The position numbers were made by a program, and so were the translations under genes. From Coraliomargarita sp. CAG:312 (GTDB lineage: Bacteria > Verrucomicrobiota > Verrucomicrobiia > Opitutales > Intestinicryptomonadaceae): 44,931 nucleotides of DNA. Each line of letters opens with the position of its first letter. Position 1 is the stretch's first letter. The stretch lies in the NCBI GenBank assembly GCA_000438015.1, contig FR901589.1, forward strand, positions 18,596-63,526. The letters run 5' to 3'. This document shows positions 25,048 through 32,552 of this stretch, in pieces. The notes under the pieces are model-generated. The model did no database searches, was not told where the DNA came from, and saw only the letters and a program-made list of their open reading frames with translations.

Positions 25048-25464
25048 TCAAATCAGCAAAACTTTAACTTGCGGGGCAAAGAATCCGCCGCAGGTTGATG
25101 TCGAATATTTTACGAATGAAAACGTATTTGCGCACCCATATTTGAATAAAAAATGCTCGTAAAATAAATCCGCAAGAGTTTCCGAAACTGCCGAAAACAT
25201 TCCCGAAGCATCCTCAAAACACATATTCGCGGGCGTCTGGAAAAAATTCTTGCGCGTTTTGCGCAACTTTTGGACAAATTCCGCGTGGTTTAAAGGCTGG
25301 ACAGCATAGACGGACAGAAAATCGGCGCATCCAAAAGGCGATATTTTATGATGGGATAATTCCGCAAAAAAATCCGAACCCGAATTTTCCAAAACATCCG
25401 GCTTTGAAAAAAACGAGCAAAACGCAATAACTATAATTGCAAGACTGCCGACTAGCGCTTTCAA
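25048..25464 (-). CDS. Hypothetical small exported or membrane-anchored protein
   Basis: I do not recognise this 138-residue protein. It would start at TTG (25464) with a hydrophobic N-terminal segment (KALVGSLAIIVIAFCSFF) followed by a mainly polar region with six cysteines in total. Codon choice looks like that of neighbouring genes, and the frame is open for 139 codons in an otherwise empty stretch, which favours a real gene. There is no good Shine-Dalgarno site and no ATG near the start. It lies 170 bp upstream of secA and downstream of the FAD oxidoreductase on the same strand. A chance open frame cannot be excluded. Confidence 0.5.
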   Translation of the reverse strand: MKALVGSLAIIVIAFCSFFSKPDVLENSGSDFFAELSHHKISPFGCADFLSVYAVQPLNHAEFVQKLRKTRKNFFQTPANMCFEDASGMFSAVSETLADLFYEHFLFKYGCANTFSFVKYSTSTCGGFFAPQVKVLLI

Positions 25465-25561
25465 AATAATTTAGTTTATATTGTACCTTCCGCATTGATT
25501 GTCAAGTCTATGTTGCGCAGCCAAAATTAAAATTCAATCCGGCAATAAATGCCTAGCTCCT

Positions 25562-25699
25562 TCAAGGTCCCCACACGCCGAACAAAAACGGACCGGTTAA
25601 AATAAAAAAAAACGCAAAAATTAGTCCGGCATAAACACCCGCATAAAAAATCAAAGCAGAAGCATTCAGCCAAAAGGTTCGTGGGAGAATCAATCCCAA
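25562..25699 (-). CDS. Possible 45-residue membrane peptide after the GlcD-like gene
   Basis: A short frame beginning at TTG (25699), overlapping the last ten bases of the FAD oxidoreductase gene, encodes a very hydrophobic peptide: LPRTFWLNASALIFYAGVYA then GLIFAFFFILTGPFLFGVWG. One or two membrane helices are likely. Position right at the end of an operon gene hints at translational coupling, but there is no ATG and no clear ribosome site. It was too short to rank as a confident gene. Confidence 0.3.
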   Translation of the reverse strand: MGLILPRTFWLNASALIFYAGVYAGLIFAFFFILTGPFLFGVWGP

Positions 25700-27123
25700 G
25701 GAAGCTTAACGCCCCGCAGAGGCTGCAAACCTGAAATATCAGAAACCGAATATATTTTTCCAGGATTCAAAATATTTTTCGGATCAAATAGTTTTTTTAT
25801 TTCCTTCATTAAAGAAAGCTCGCAGTCGGAATGTTGGGCAGGCATATATTTACTTTTCAAAAATCCTATTCCATGCTCTCCTGAAACAGCACCTCCCAAT
25901 TCTATCGTCTTAAAAATAGCCTTTTCCATTCCAGCCAGCGCCCGCTCCCGAGCGTTTTTTTCGGCTGCATAATACATAAAATGTATATGATAGTTACCGT
26001 CCCCGGCATGCCCGAATACAGGAGTAGCCAAATTAAGCTCCCGGCCAAGCCCCTTGAAAAACTTGAAAAACCCGCAAACCTCCCTAAACGGCAAGACTAT
26101 ATCCTGGTTAACCTTGGAATCGCCAAGTTCATACATTGCCTGAGAAGATTTTCTGCGGACCTGCCAAAATTCTTCAGCTTCTTTTTCGCTTTTTGCCATT
26201 CTTGCGCCATAATCCGACAATATCTCTACGAACCTGCGGGCGCCTTCTTCAGCCTCCGATTCTGTTCCGTCAAATTCGGCCAAAAGAGCCGACTTTCCGG
26301 GAGCTATTTGCAGCTGGGGATTCCTACGGCGCACGCATTCCAAAGTTTCGGAATCCATAAACTCGAGAACGCAAGGAGTTATTTCCGAAAGAAGTATTTT
26401 TTCCACCCCTTTGAAACCTTCATCATCGCCGTTAAAGAAAGAAATCGCTGCCCTTCGCGCCTTTGGCAATGGCAACAGCCTCAGCCAAGCCTCCGTGACC
26501 ACACCCAAAGTGCCCTCGGAGCCAACGAATAAGTCGCGTAAATTTGGACCGGCTGAAAATTTTCTCAGCGGAAGGCCGCACTTTACAGTTTCACCGTTTG
26601 GGAGGCATACAGAAAGCGCCGCCAGATTTTCCCGCGTACATCCGTATTTGAGAGCCCGCAATCCGCCGGCATTGCATGCAATATTCCCCCCTATCGATGA
26701 ATATTTGTGCGAAGACGGATCGGGAGCGTAAAAAAGCCCGTGCGCCCACGCGGCCTTGTCTACGTCCGCGGTAATTGCCCCCGCTCCTACATGGGCGATG
26801 CGCGACAGAGGATCTATTTCAATAAAGTTTATCCTATGCAAGTCCAGCACAATCCCGCCCGTTGTCGGAACGCACCCGCCTGCACATCCGGTTCCGCTTC
26901 CGCGCACTGAAACCGGGGTTCCAAAGCGGTTTGCTATTTTTAAAACTTGCGAAACATCGTCAGGGCCGTTTGCATATGCGACAATATCCGGAAGGAAGCT
27001 GTACCGGGCGTGGTCCAATGACGCGCTAAAAAGCGATTTTGCGTCCGTGCAAAACTCTACTCCCGCCTCCCTCAACGCGCCGGAAACTTTCGTTAAAATG
27101 GGCATGGATAAAGAGCCTCCCAT
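25690..27123 (-). CDS. FAD-linked oxidoreductase, GlcD / D-lactate dehydrogenase type
   Basis: Flavoenzyme that would oxidise a 2-hydroxyacid such as glycolate or D-lactate. The 477 residues show the FAD-binding PCMH domain (about 46-225): PVSVRGSGTGCAGGCVPTTG, then DPSSHKYSSIGGNIACNAGG and LFVGSEGTLGVVTEAWLRLL. The C-terminal oxidase domain follows with FGHAGDGNYHIHF, GGAVSGEHGIGFLKSKYM and LFDPKNILNPGKIY. No iron-sulphur domain is fused. The ATG at 27123 shares a base with the ptsI stop (TAATG), implying translational coupling to ptsI; an in-frame ATG at 27105 is a possible later start. Substrate is not determinable from sequence. Confidence 0.9.
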   Translation of the reverse strand: MGGSLSMPILTKVSGALREAGVEFCTDAKSLFSASLDHARYSFLPDIVAYANGPDDVSQVLKIANRFGTPVSVRGSGTGCAGGCVPTTGGIVLDLHRINFIEIDPLSRIAHVGAGAITADVDKAAWAHGLFYAPDPSSHKYSSIGGNIACNAGGLRALKYGCTRENLAALSVCLPNGETVKCGLPLRKFSAGPNLRDLFVGSEGTLGVVTEAWLRLLPLPKARRAAISFFNGDDEGFKGVEKILLSEITPCVLEFMDSETLECVRRRNPQLQIAPGKSALLAEFDGTESEAEEGARRFVEILSDYGARMAKSEKEAEEFWQVRRKSSQAMYELGDSKVNQDIVLPFREVCGFFKFFKGLGRELNLATPVFGHAGDGNYHIHFMYYAAEKNARERALAGMEKAIFKTIELGGAVSGEHGIGFLKSKYMPAQHSDCELSLMKEIKKLFDPKNILNPGKIYSVSDISGLQPLRGVKLPWD

Positions 27124-28886
27124 TATGGAATATACGGCTGCATGCTCTCGTAATGGAAAGAGCGCAGTTTGCTTATTATGTGCCGCGAACGCTGCATCTG
27201 CAAGACCTCGTCGCGCAGTTTTCGTGCATCTTCAAACGAAGTTTTCCGCAGCAAGAACTTTATTTCGCTCACGGAATTAGCAGACATGCTGAACTCCGTA
27301 ACCCCCATTCCCAAAAGCAAAGGGGCAAAAATTGGATTTGCCGCCAATTCCCCGCAAACTCCAACCGGCTTTCCCATTTTGCGCACCGAAGTAACCACAT
27401 AATTCAGCGTCCGCAAAACCGCCGGATGGGTGGGTTCGTACAAATGCGCAACCATATCGTTCACGCGATCGACCGCAAGCAGGTATTGAATGAGGTCGTT
27501 TGTGCCTATGCTTATAAAATCGCACACTTGGGCGATTATATCAACAGTTATGGCAGCGCTTGGGACTTCTATCATAGCCCCTACCTCAATGTTCTTGTCA
27601 AAAGCTTCTCCCGCCGCAGACAAATCCTCCTTTGCCTGTTCAATTAAAACTCTGGCGCGCTCGACTTCGCGGATAGAACTTATCATCGGCAAAAGAATTT
27701 TTATTTTGCCGAATGCGCTTGCGCGCAAAATCGCCCTTATCTGCTGCAAAAAAACATCTTTATGGTCTAGGCAAAATCTTATTGCCCTATACCCCATAAA
27801 CGGATTTTCCTCATGGTTGGCCTGTTTTAAAAGTTTAAAATTCTTGTCGCCGCCCAAATCCAGCGTTCTGATTACAACAGGCTTGCCAAGCGACTTTTCT
27901 GCGGCGGATTTGTAGGCTGAAAATTGAATTTCCTCGTCTGGGAAAAAACCCGTTTCCAAAAAGAAGTTTTCGGTCCTGAAAAGGCCTATCCCGTCAATAT
28001 ATTTCATCGTTGGTTCTGGAATATCCGAAGGGGAGCTTATATTTATTTCCACGCTGAACTGCTTGCCGTCTTGGGTTTCGGAAGGATACGGCAACGCAGT
28101 GTCGAACATTTTCTGGTTCTGCCTGTGGACCGACTCCACTTCCGTATAGCGCCCCAATGTGGATTCGCTTGGGTTGACAATTACTTTGCCTTTATAGCCG
28201 TCAACCAAAAGCATCTCGCCTGAAGATATTTGCTCAACTATATTCGAAATGCCGACAATGCACGGCACTCCCAACGATCTTGCCAAAATTGCCGTGTGGC
28301 TTGTCTGCGAACCTTTTTCGCTTATGATTGCCAATATCTTAGACTTGTCGACAAGCGAAAAATCCGACGGGGTAAAGTCTGTGCTGACAAGAATCAGAGG
28401 ATCTGAAAAAGCTCCGATTTTTGCGGTTTCTACCCCCATCATATTGTCGATTACCCTGCGCGAAACATCTTTTAAATCAGCAATTCTATCGCGTATATAA
28501 GGGTCGTCGATACGCTCAAAAGCCGTTATAAACTTGTTGATTACCTTTGAGTAGCAATATTCTATGTTGTAATGCTCACGCTCAAACATGGACATTGTGT
28601 CTTGAATAATCGCCACATCCTCCAGCACCAAAATATGCGCGTCAAAAATTGAAGCTTCTGCCTCTCCGACGCTGTCGGAAAGTTCAGACTTTACAGTTTC
28701 CAAGTCCTTGCGGGTCTTTATTATTGCGTTCTGAAACCGCTCTATTTCCGCAGATTTGTCTGAATCGCGAACCTCGTAAACGGGAGTTTGCACGTCGCGT
28801 TGAAGCATGACAAAAGCTTCCCCGTGGGCAATTCCGTTTGAAACCGAAAGCCCGGACAACTCCCTTTCTTTAGATAATTCGCTCAT
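27123..28886 (-). CDS. ptsI: PTS enzyme I (PEP-protein phosphotransferase)
   Basis: Takes phosphate from PEP and passes it to HPr, starting the sugar phosphotransferase system or a regulatory PTS. The 587 residues have an N-terminal HPr-binding/His domain with the phosphorylated His197 in KGSQTSHTAILARSLGVPCI, then a PEP-binding barrel: GIGLFRTENFFLE, VVIRTLDLGGDKNFKLL, NPFMGYRAIRFCLD, GAMIEVPSAAI, FISIGTNDLIQYLLAVDR and the cysteine motif VGVCGELAA. Length is normal. No HPr or sugar-specific enzyme II is nearby. It lies 39 bp after malQ and is translationally coupled to the FAD oxidoreductase. Confidence 0.95.
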   Translation of the reverse strand: MSELSKERELSGLSVSNGIAHGEAFVMLQRDVQTPVYEVRDSDKSAEIERFQNAIIKTRKDLETVKSELSDSVGEAEASIFDAHILVLEDVAIIQDTMSMFEREHYNIEYCYSKVINKFITAFERIDDPYIRDRIADLKDVSRRVIDNMMGVETAKIGAFSDPLILVSTDFTPSDFSLVDKSKILAIISEKGSQTSHTAILARSLGVPCIVGISNIVEQISSGEMLLVDGYKGKVIVNPSESTLGRYTEVESVHRQNQKMFDTALPYPSETQDGKQFSVEINISSPSDIPEPTMKYIDGIGLFRTENFFLETGFFPDEEIQFSAYKSAAEKSLGKPVVIRTLDLGGDKNFKLLKQANHEENPFMGYRAIRFCLDHKDVFLQQIRAILRASAFGKIKILLPMISSIREVERARVLIEQAKEDLSAAGEAFDKNIEVGAMIEVPSAAITVDIIAQVCDFISIGTNDLIQYLLAVDRVNDMVAHLYEPTHPAVLRTLNYVVTSVRKMGKPVGVCGELAANPIFAPLLLGMGVTEFSMSANSVSEIKFLLRKTSFEDARKLRDEVLQMQRSRHIISKLRSFHYESMQPYIP

Positions 28887-28925
28887 TCCCAGCCAATACT
28901 TTTAATTGCTTGGAAAATTTCAACA

Positions 28926-30455
28926 TTATTTTTTTTGTTTGGAAATCCTTCCGCTCAAATAAGCTATGTCTTTTAAATACGGAGAATTCCAGCGCTCCGC
29001 ATCCGAAAGCTGTGCCTTGGTTAGGCGCCACTGCCAATTTCCGTAAGACTTACCCGGAGTATTCATTCTACAATCTTGTCCAAGGCCTATGATATCCTGC
29101 ATAGGGAATATCGCAAGGCGCGCGCAACTCATCATAACGGCGTGAATCATATCCCAATTGGGGACATCTCCCGATGCCCTAAAGTATCTTCGAAATTCGT
29201 CTTTCACAGATTCCGAAGCTCCGGCATACCATCCGCAAGAAGTATTGTTGTCATGTGTCCCGGTATAGTAAACGCAATCACGCCTTACATTGTGGGGAAG
29301 ATAGGGATTTTCCGGAGAATCCCCAAACGCAAACTGCAGAACCGCCATTGCCGGTATTTTTATTTTGTCGCGCAAGTCCATCGCCCTTCTGGTAAGAATC
29401 CCCAAATCTTCCGCGACAAACTTTCCGTGCGGAAATAGTTTTTTTAAATAATCAAAAAACTCAATTCCAGGGCCCAACCTCCACCGACCTTTGCGGGCGT
29501 CGTTTGATTTCGCCGGTATCGACCAATAGTCGGCAAAGCCCCTAAAATGATCCAAGCGGATTATGTCGTACATATCCAGACAAGCCTTGATTCTTCTCCG
29601 CCAAAAATCATAGACATCCCGTTTATGCCCTGCCCAATCGTAGAGCGGATTGCCCCAAAGCTGTCCTTCAGCGGAAAAATAGTCGGGCGCAACTCCGGCG
29701 ACATTGCGCGCAGAACCGTCCTTATTGAGTTCAAACAGTTCGGGGTTAGCCCATACATCTGCAGAATCGTGCCCCAGAAAAATCGGCAAGTCTCCAAAAA
29801 TTGAGATGCCGCGTTTTTTAGCTTCAGCCTTAAATTCGGCATATTGAGAGAAAAAGACCCATTGTCCGAATTTTACAGTATTTCTAATGAAATCCGCGGC
29901 TTCGTCCAATTTGCAGTTCTTAGCCGATTTAAAATCCCTAAATTCAGGCGCCCAGTTGTACCACGGAACGCCGCCAAACAAAGATTTTAAAGCGGCAAAA
30001 AGCGAATATGAATCCAGCCAAAACGCGTTCTTTTTTTTAAAATTTTCGAAAGATTTTCTGTCCGCCAAATTAGAACTTTCCAAGAATCTCGAATAGGCAA
30101 CTCCTAAAAGCCTGGGCAAAATTCCATACAATGCCCCAAAGTCGCACGATGTCTCGGAAAGTGAGCGCAACGGATTCAAGTCAAAATCCGCAAGCCAGCC
30201 GCGTTCTACCAGCTTTGAATAATCTATAAAATAAGGATTTCCCGCAAATGCCGAAAAAGTTTGATAAGGAGAATCTCCAAATCCTGTGGGGCCCAATGGG
30301 CAAATTTGCCAATATGAAAAGCCGGAAGCCTCCAAATAGTCAAAAAATCTAGCCGACGCCCCGCCTATATTACCTATACCGAACTCCGAAGGCAAACTTG
30401 ATATATGCAAAAATACGCCGGCTCCGCGCCCGGACTTCCATGAAAAATCAACCAT
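28926..30455 (-). CDS. malQ: 4-alpha-glucanotransferase (amylomaltase)
   Basis: GH77 enzyme that transfers alpha-1,4-glucan segments between maltodextrins, linking maltose or glycogen breakdown. The 509 residues start RGAGVFLHISSLPSEFGIGN and contain SYWQICPLGPTGFGDSPYQT, FGDLPIFLGHDSADVWANP, the nucleophile Asp in DIIRLDHFRGF, the acid/base Glu in FVAEDLG, and TGTHDNNTSCGW, all in family order. No signal peptide, so it is cytosolic. It works with the pullulanase-type gene at 41559-43949. AGGA precedes the ATG by about ten bases. It follows a strong terminator of purF and heads a malQ-ptsI-oxidoreductase run. Confidence 0.95.
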   Translation of the reverse strand: MVDFSWKSGRGAGVFLHISSLPSEFGIGNIGGASARFFDYLEASGFSYWQICPLGPTGFGDSPYQTFSAFAGNPYFIDYSKLVERGWLADFDLNPLRSLSETSCDFGALYGILPRLLGVAYSRFLESSNLADRKSFENFKKKNAFWLDSYSLFAALKSLFGGVPWYNWAPEFRDFKSAKNCKLDEAADFIRNTVKFGQWVFFSQYAEFKAEAKKRGISIFGDLPIFLGHDSADVWANPELFELNKDGSARNVAGVAPDYFSAEGQLWGNPLYDWAGHKRDVYDFWRRRIKACLDMYDIIRLDHFRGFADYWSIPAKSNDARKGRWRLGPGIEFFDYLKKLFPHGKFVAEDLGILTRRAMDLRDKIKIPAMAVLQFAFGDSPENPYLPHNVRRDCVYYTGTHDNNTSCGWYAGASESVKDEFRRYFRASGDVPNWDMIHAVMMSCARLAIFPMQDIIGLGQDCRMNTPGKSYGNWQWRLTKAQLSDAERWNSPYLKDIAYLSGRISKQKK

Positions 30456-30478
30456 TTTATCACATCCTATGCATTTAT

Positions 30479-30510
30479 AAAAAGGCGGGGCGCCGATATC
30501 TCGGCGCCCC
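30479..30510 (-). terminator. Intrinsic terminator of purF
   Basis: A perfect ten-base stem (GGGGCGCCGA with TCGGCGCCCC, four-base loop) is followed on the minus strand by GCC and TTTTT. It starts 13 bases after the purF stop, and the malQ start lies about 25 bases beyond its U-tract. Confidence 0.88.
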
Positions 30511-30523
30511 CAACAGTTAAAGC

Positions 30524-32440
30524 CTAGTAGCTGCGCCCCTCTCGATTTTCGTAATAATTTATATATGCGTTGTTTAGAACCATATATCCCCCGGGAGTAG
30601 GATAGTTGCCGGTAAAGAACCAGTCGCCGTCGCAGCTTGGTATTGACTTATGCAAATCTTCAACCGTTTGATAGACTATCTCAACTTCGCCTTTCCATTC
30701 GATGTTGTGGGGATAAACAAGCTCGGAAATCTTGGCAGTTATCTCGTCGTCTGTAAACTGGTCGTATATGCGCTTTACATAGTTTTTCATTTCCGAGGCA
30801 GGCTTGCCTTTTTGGGCTATGCACTGCTGGTAAACTTCGCGTATCAACTCTCCGTTTCCGCGCTCTTTCAAGAGCTTTACGGCTGCCTGGAAAGCTATAA
30901 ATTTTCCGATTTCGCTCATATCTATACCGTAGCAGTCCGGATATCGAACTTGCGGAGCCGTAGAGGCGATGACTATTTTCTTCGGATTTGTGCGGGCAAG
31001 AATGCGCAAAATCTGCTGGTTTAAAGTCGTACCGCGCACGATTGAGTCGTCAAGGCAAACCAGAGTGTCCTTTGGCTCTACGACGCCGTACGTTATATCA
31101 TAAACGTGGGAAGCCAGCTGCATTCTATCCTTTTCCTGCGTTATGAACGTGCGGAGTTTTATGTCTTTATGGGCTATTTTTTCCCCGCGCGGCCAGTTGT
31201 TCATAACGTAAGTGTCTATAAACTCGTCCGTGAGTTCCCCGCCATCCTGTGCGAGTTTCTTTAAGGCCTCCTTGACCTGCTTGCGGCGTATTACGCGCAG
31301 CCCGCTCATCATTCCGTAATAGGCTATTTCAGCCGTGTTGGGAATGTAGCTGAATATGCTGTCCCTAAAATTTTCGCCAATGCTTTTAAAAAGCTTGGGG
31401 CACAGCGCAGCACCCAAAGCCTTGCGTTCGGCGTAGATTTGAGGATCGTTCCCGCGCGAAAAATAAAGCCGCTCAAAAGTGCAGGAATGGCGCTCGCCAG
31501 CGGGCCGATAAGAACGTTCTACAGTAGTGCCGTCGCTCTTTATGACAAAAACGTTTCCGGGGGCTACCTCTTTTATATCCGACTCTGACGCCTCAAAAAC
31601 CGTCATCAGAGGAACGCGTTCGGAAGCGAATGCTATTATTTCGTCGTTTTTCAAATAAAAGCAAGGGCGTATTCCGTGGGCGTCCCTCAAGACAAATGCG
31701 TCGCCATTTCCTATGGCGCCGGCAATTGTGTAGCCGCCGTCCCAATCTTTGGCTGCATTGCTTACTATGCGCACGGGATTCATGCGCTCATTCATCATCT
31801 CGAGTATATGCTCACCGGCTATGCCTTTGTCGCGAAGTTCGCGGTAGATTTCGGCGTGTTCAATGTCCAAGTGGAAGCAAATTTCTTCAAGGATCGCCTG
31901 GGTGTCAGTGCTGAAAACGGGATGTATTCCGCGCTCTATGAGCTTATTGTTAAGCTGCTCGGTATTTGTAATATTAAAATTCCCAACGAGCATAAGGTTG
32001 CGCGCAGGCCAAGTGCTTTTGCGCCAAAACGGATGGCATGTGTTTTTATCGTAATTGCCGCTGGTTCCGTACCTGAGATGCCCGATTAAAAGTTCCGCGC
32101 CGTAGTCGAAGTTCGACTTCACAGTATCTGGAAAATCCGGATGGATAATGCCTTTGCGAACCTTGTCATTATATATTTCCAACTGCTCCCTGAATATCTC
32201 CGACAGCCCGTTGGACGCCGCGTTTCGCGAGCGGAATATAAAGTTCTCGCCCGGAGGGACCCCTATCTTGACAGCTCCTATTCCCGCGCCGTCCTGACCG
32301 CGGTTGTGCTGTTTTTCCATCAGCAAAAAGAGCTTGTTAAAGCCGTAGATTGGTGTGCCATACTTTTGCCAATAGTACTTCAGCGGCTTGAGCAGGCGTA
32401 TAAGCGCTATGCCGCACTCGTGTTTAATAGGATCGCTCAT
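30524..32440 (-). CDS. purF: Amidophosphoribosyltransferase, long form
   Basis: First committed step of purine synthesis: glutamine plus PRPP gives phosphoribosylamine. The 638 residues are much longer than the usual about 500 and resemble the Bacteroidota-type enzyme (MSDPIKHECGIALIRLLKPL at the start). The glutaminase nucleophile Cys9 would be exposed after removal of a short propeptide ending in Glu8. KQHNRGQDGAG, LLIGHLRYGTSG and VGNFNITNTEQL are glutaminase blocks. The PRPP loop reads LVCLDDSIVRGTTLNQQI. The long C-terminal part ends with DGDWFFTGNYPTPGGYMVLN. A promoter-like site lies 24 bases upstream and a perfect terminator follows the gene. Confidence 0.93.
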   Translation of the reverse strand: MSDPIKHECGIALIRLLKPLKYYWQKYGTPIYGFNKLFLLMEKQHNRGQDGAGIGAVKIGVPPGENFIFRSRNAASNGLSEIFREQLEIYNDKVRKGIIHPDFPDTVKSNFDYGAELLIGHLRYGTSGNYDKNTCHPFWRKSTWPARNLMLVGNFNITNTEQLNNKLIERGIHPVFSTDTQAILEEICFHLDIEHAEIYRELRDKGIAGEHILEMMNERMNPVRIVSNAAKDWDGGYTIAGAIGNGDAFVLRDAHGIRPCFYLKNDEIIAFASERVPLMTVFEASESDIKEVAPGNVFVIKSDGTTVERSYRPAGERHSCTFERLYFSRGNDPQIYAERKALGAALCPKLFKSIGENFRDSIFSYIPNTAEIAYYGMMSGLRVIRRKQVKEALKKLAQDGGELTDEFIDTYVMNNWPRGEKIAHKDIKLRTFITQEKDRMQLASHVYDITYGVVEPKDTLVCLDDSIVRGTTLNQQILRILARTNPKKIVIASTAPQVRYPDCYGIDMSEIGKFIAFQAAVKLLKERGNGELIREVYQQCIAQKGKPASEMKNYVKRIYDQFTDDEITAKISELVYPHNIEWKGEVEIVYQTVEDLHKSIPSCDGDWFFTGNYPTPGGYMVLNNAYINYYENREGRSY

Positions 32441-32463
32441 AATAAAATAGAAATTTTTGCGTT

Positions 32464-32493
32464 ATAGTATTTGCAAGCTAAAAAACTTGGCAA
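32464..32493 (-). promoter_or_regulatory. Sigma-70-like promoter for purF
   Basis: Minus strand TTGCCA (32488-32493, five of six) and TACTAT (32464-32469, four of six) are separated by 18 bases. The predicted leader to the ATG at 32440 is about 17 bases. Confidence 0.5.
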
Positions 32494-32552
32494 GTTTTAT
32501 CGTCATATAAATAAAATTTTATAATACAGCCAAAAATTTTCCGGCAAAACCG

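Noticed and set aside
24907..25098. A 63-codon plus-strand frame upstream of secA
   Set aside because: No ribosome site or family, and the protein is highly charged without pattern; it overlaps the hypothetical minus-strand gene.
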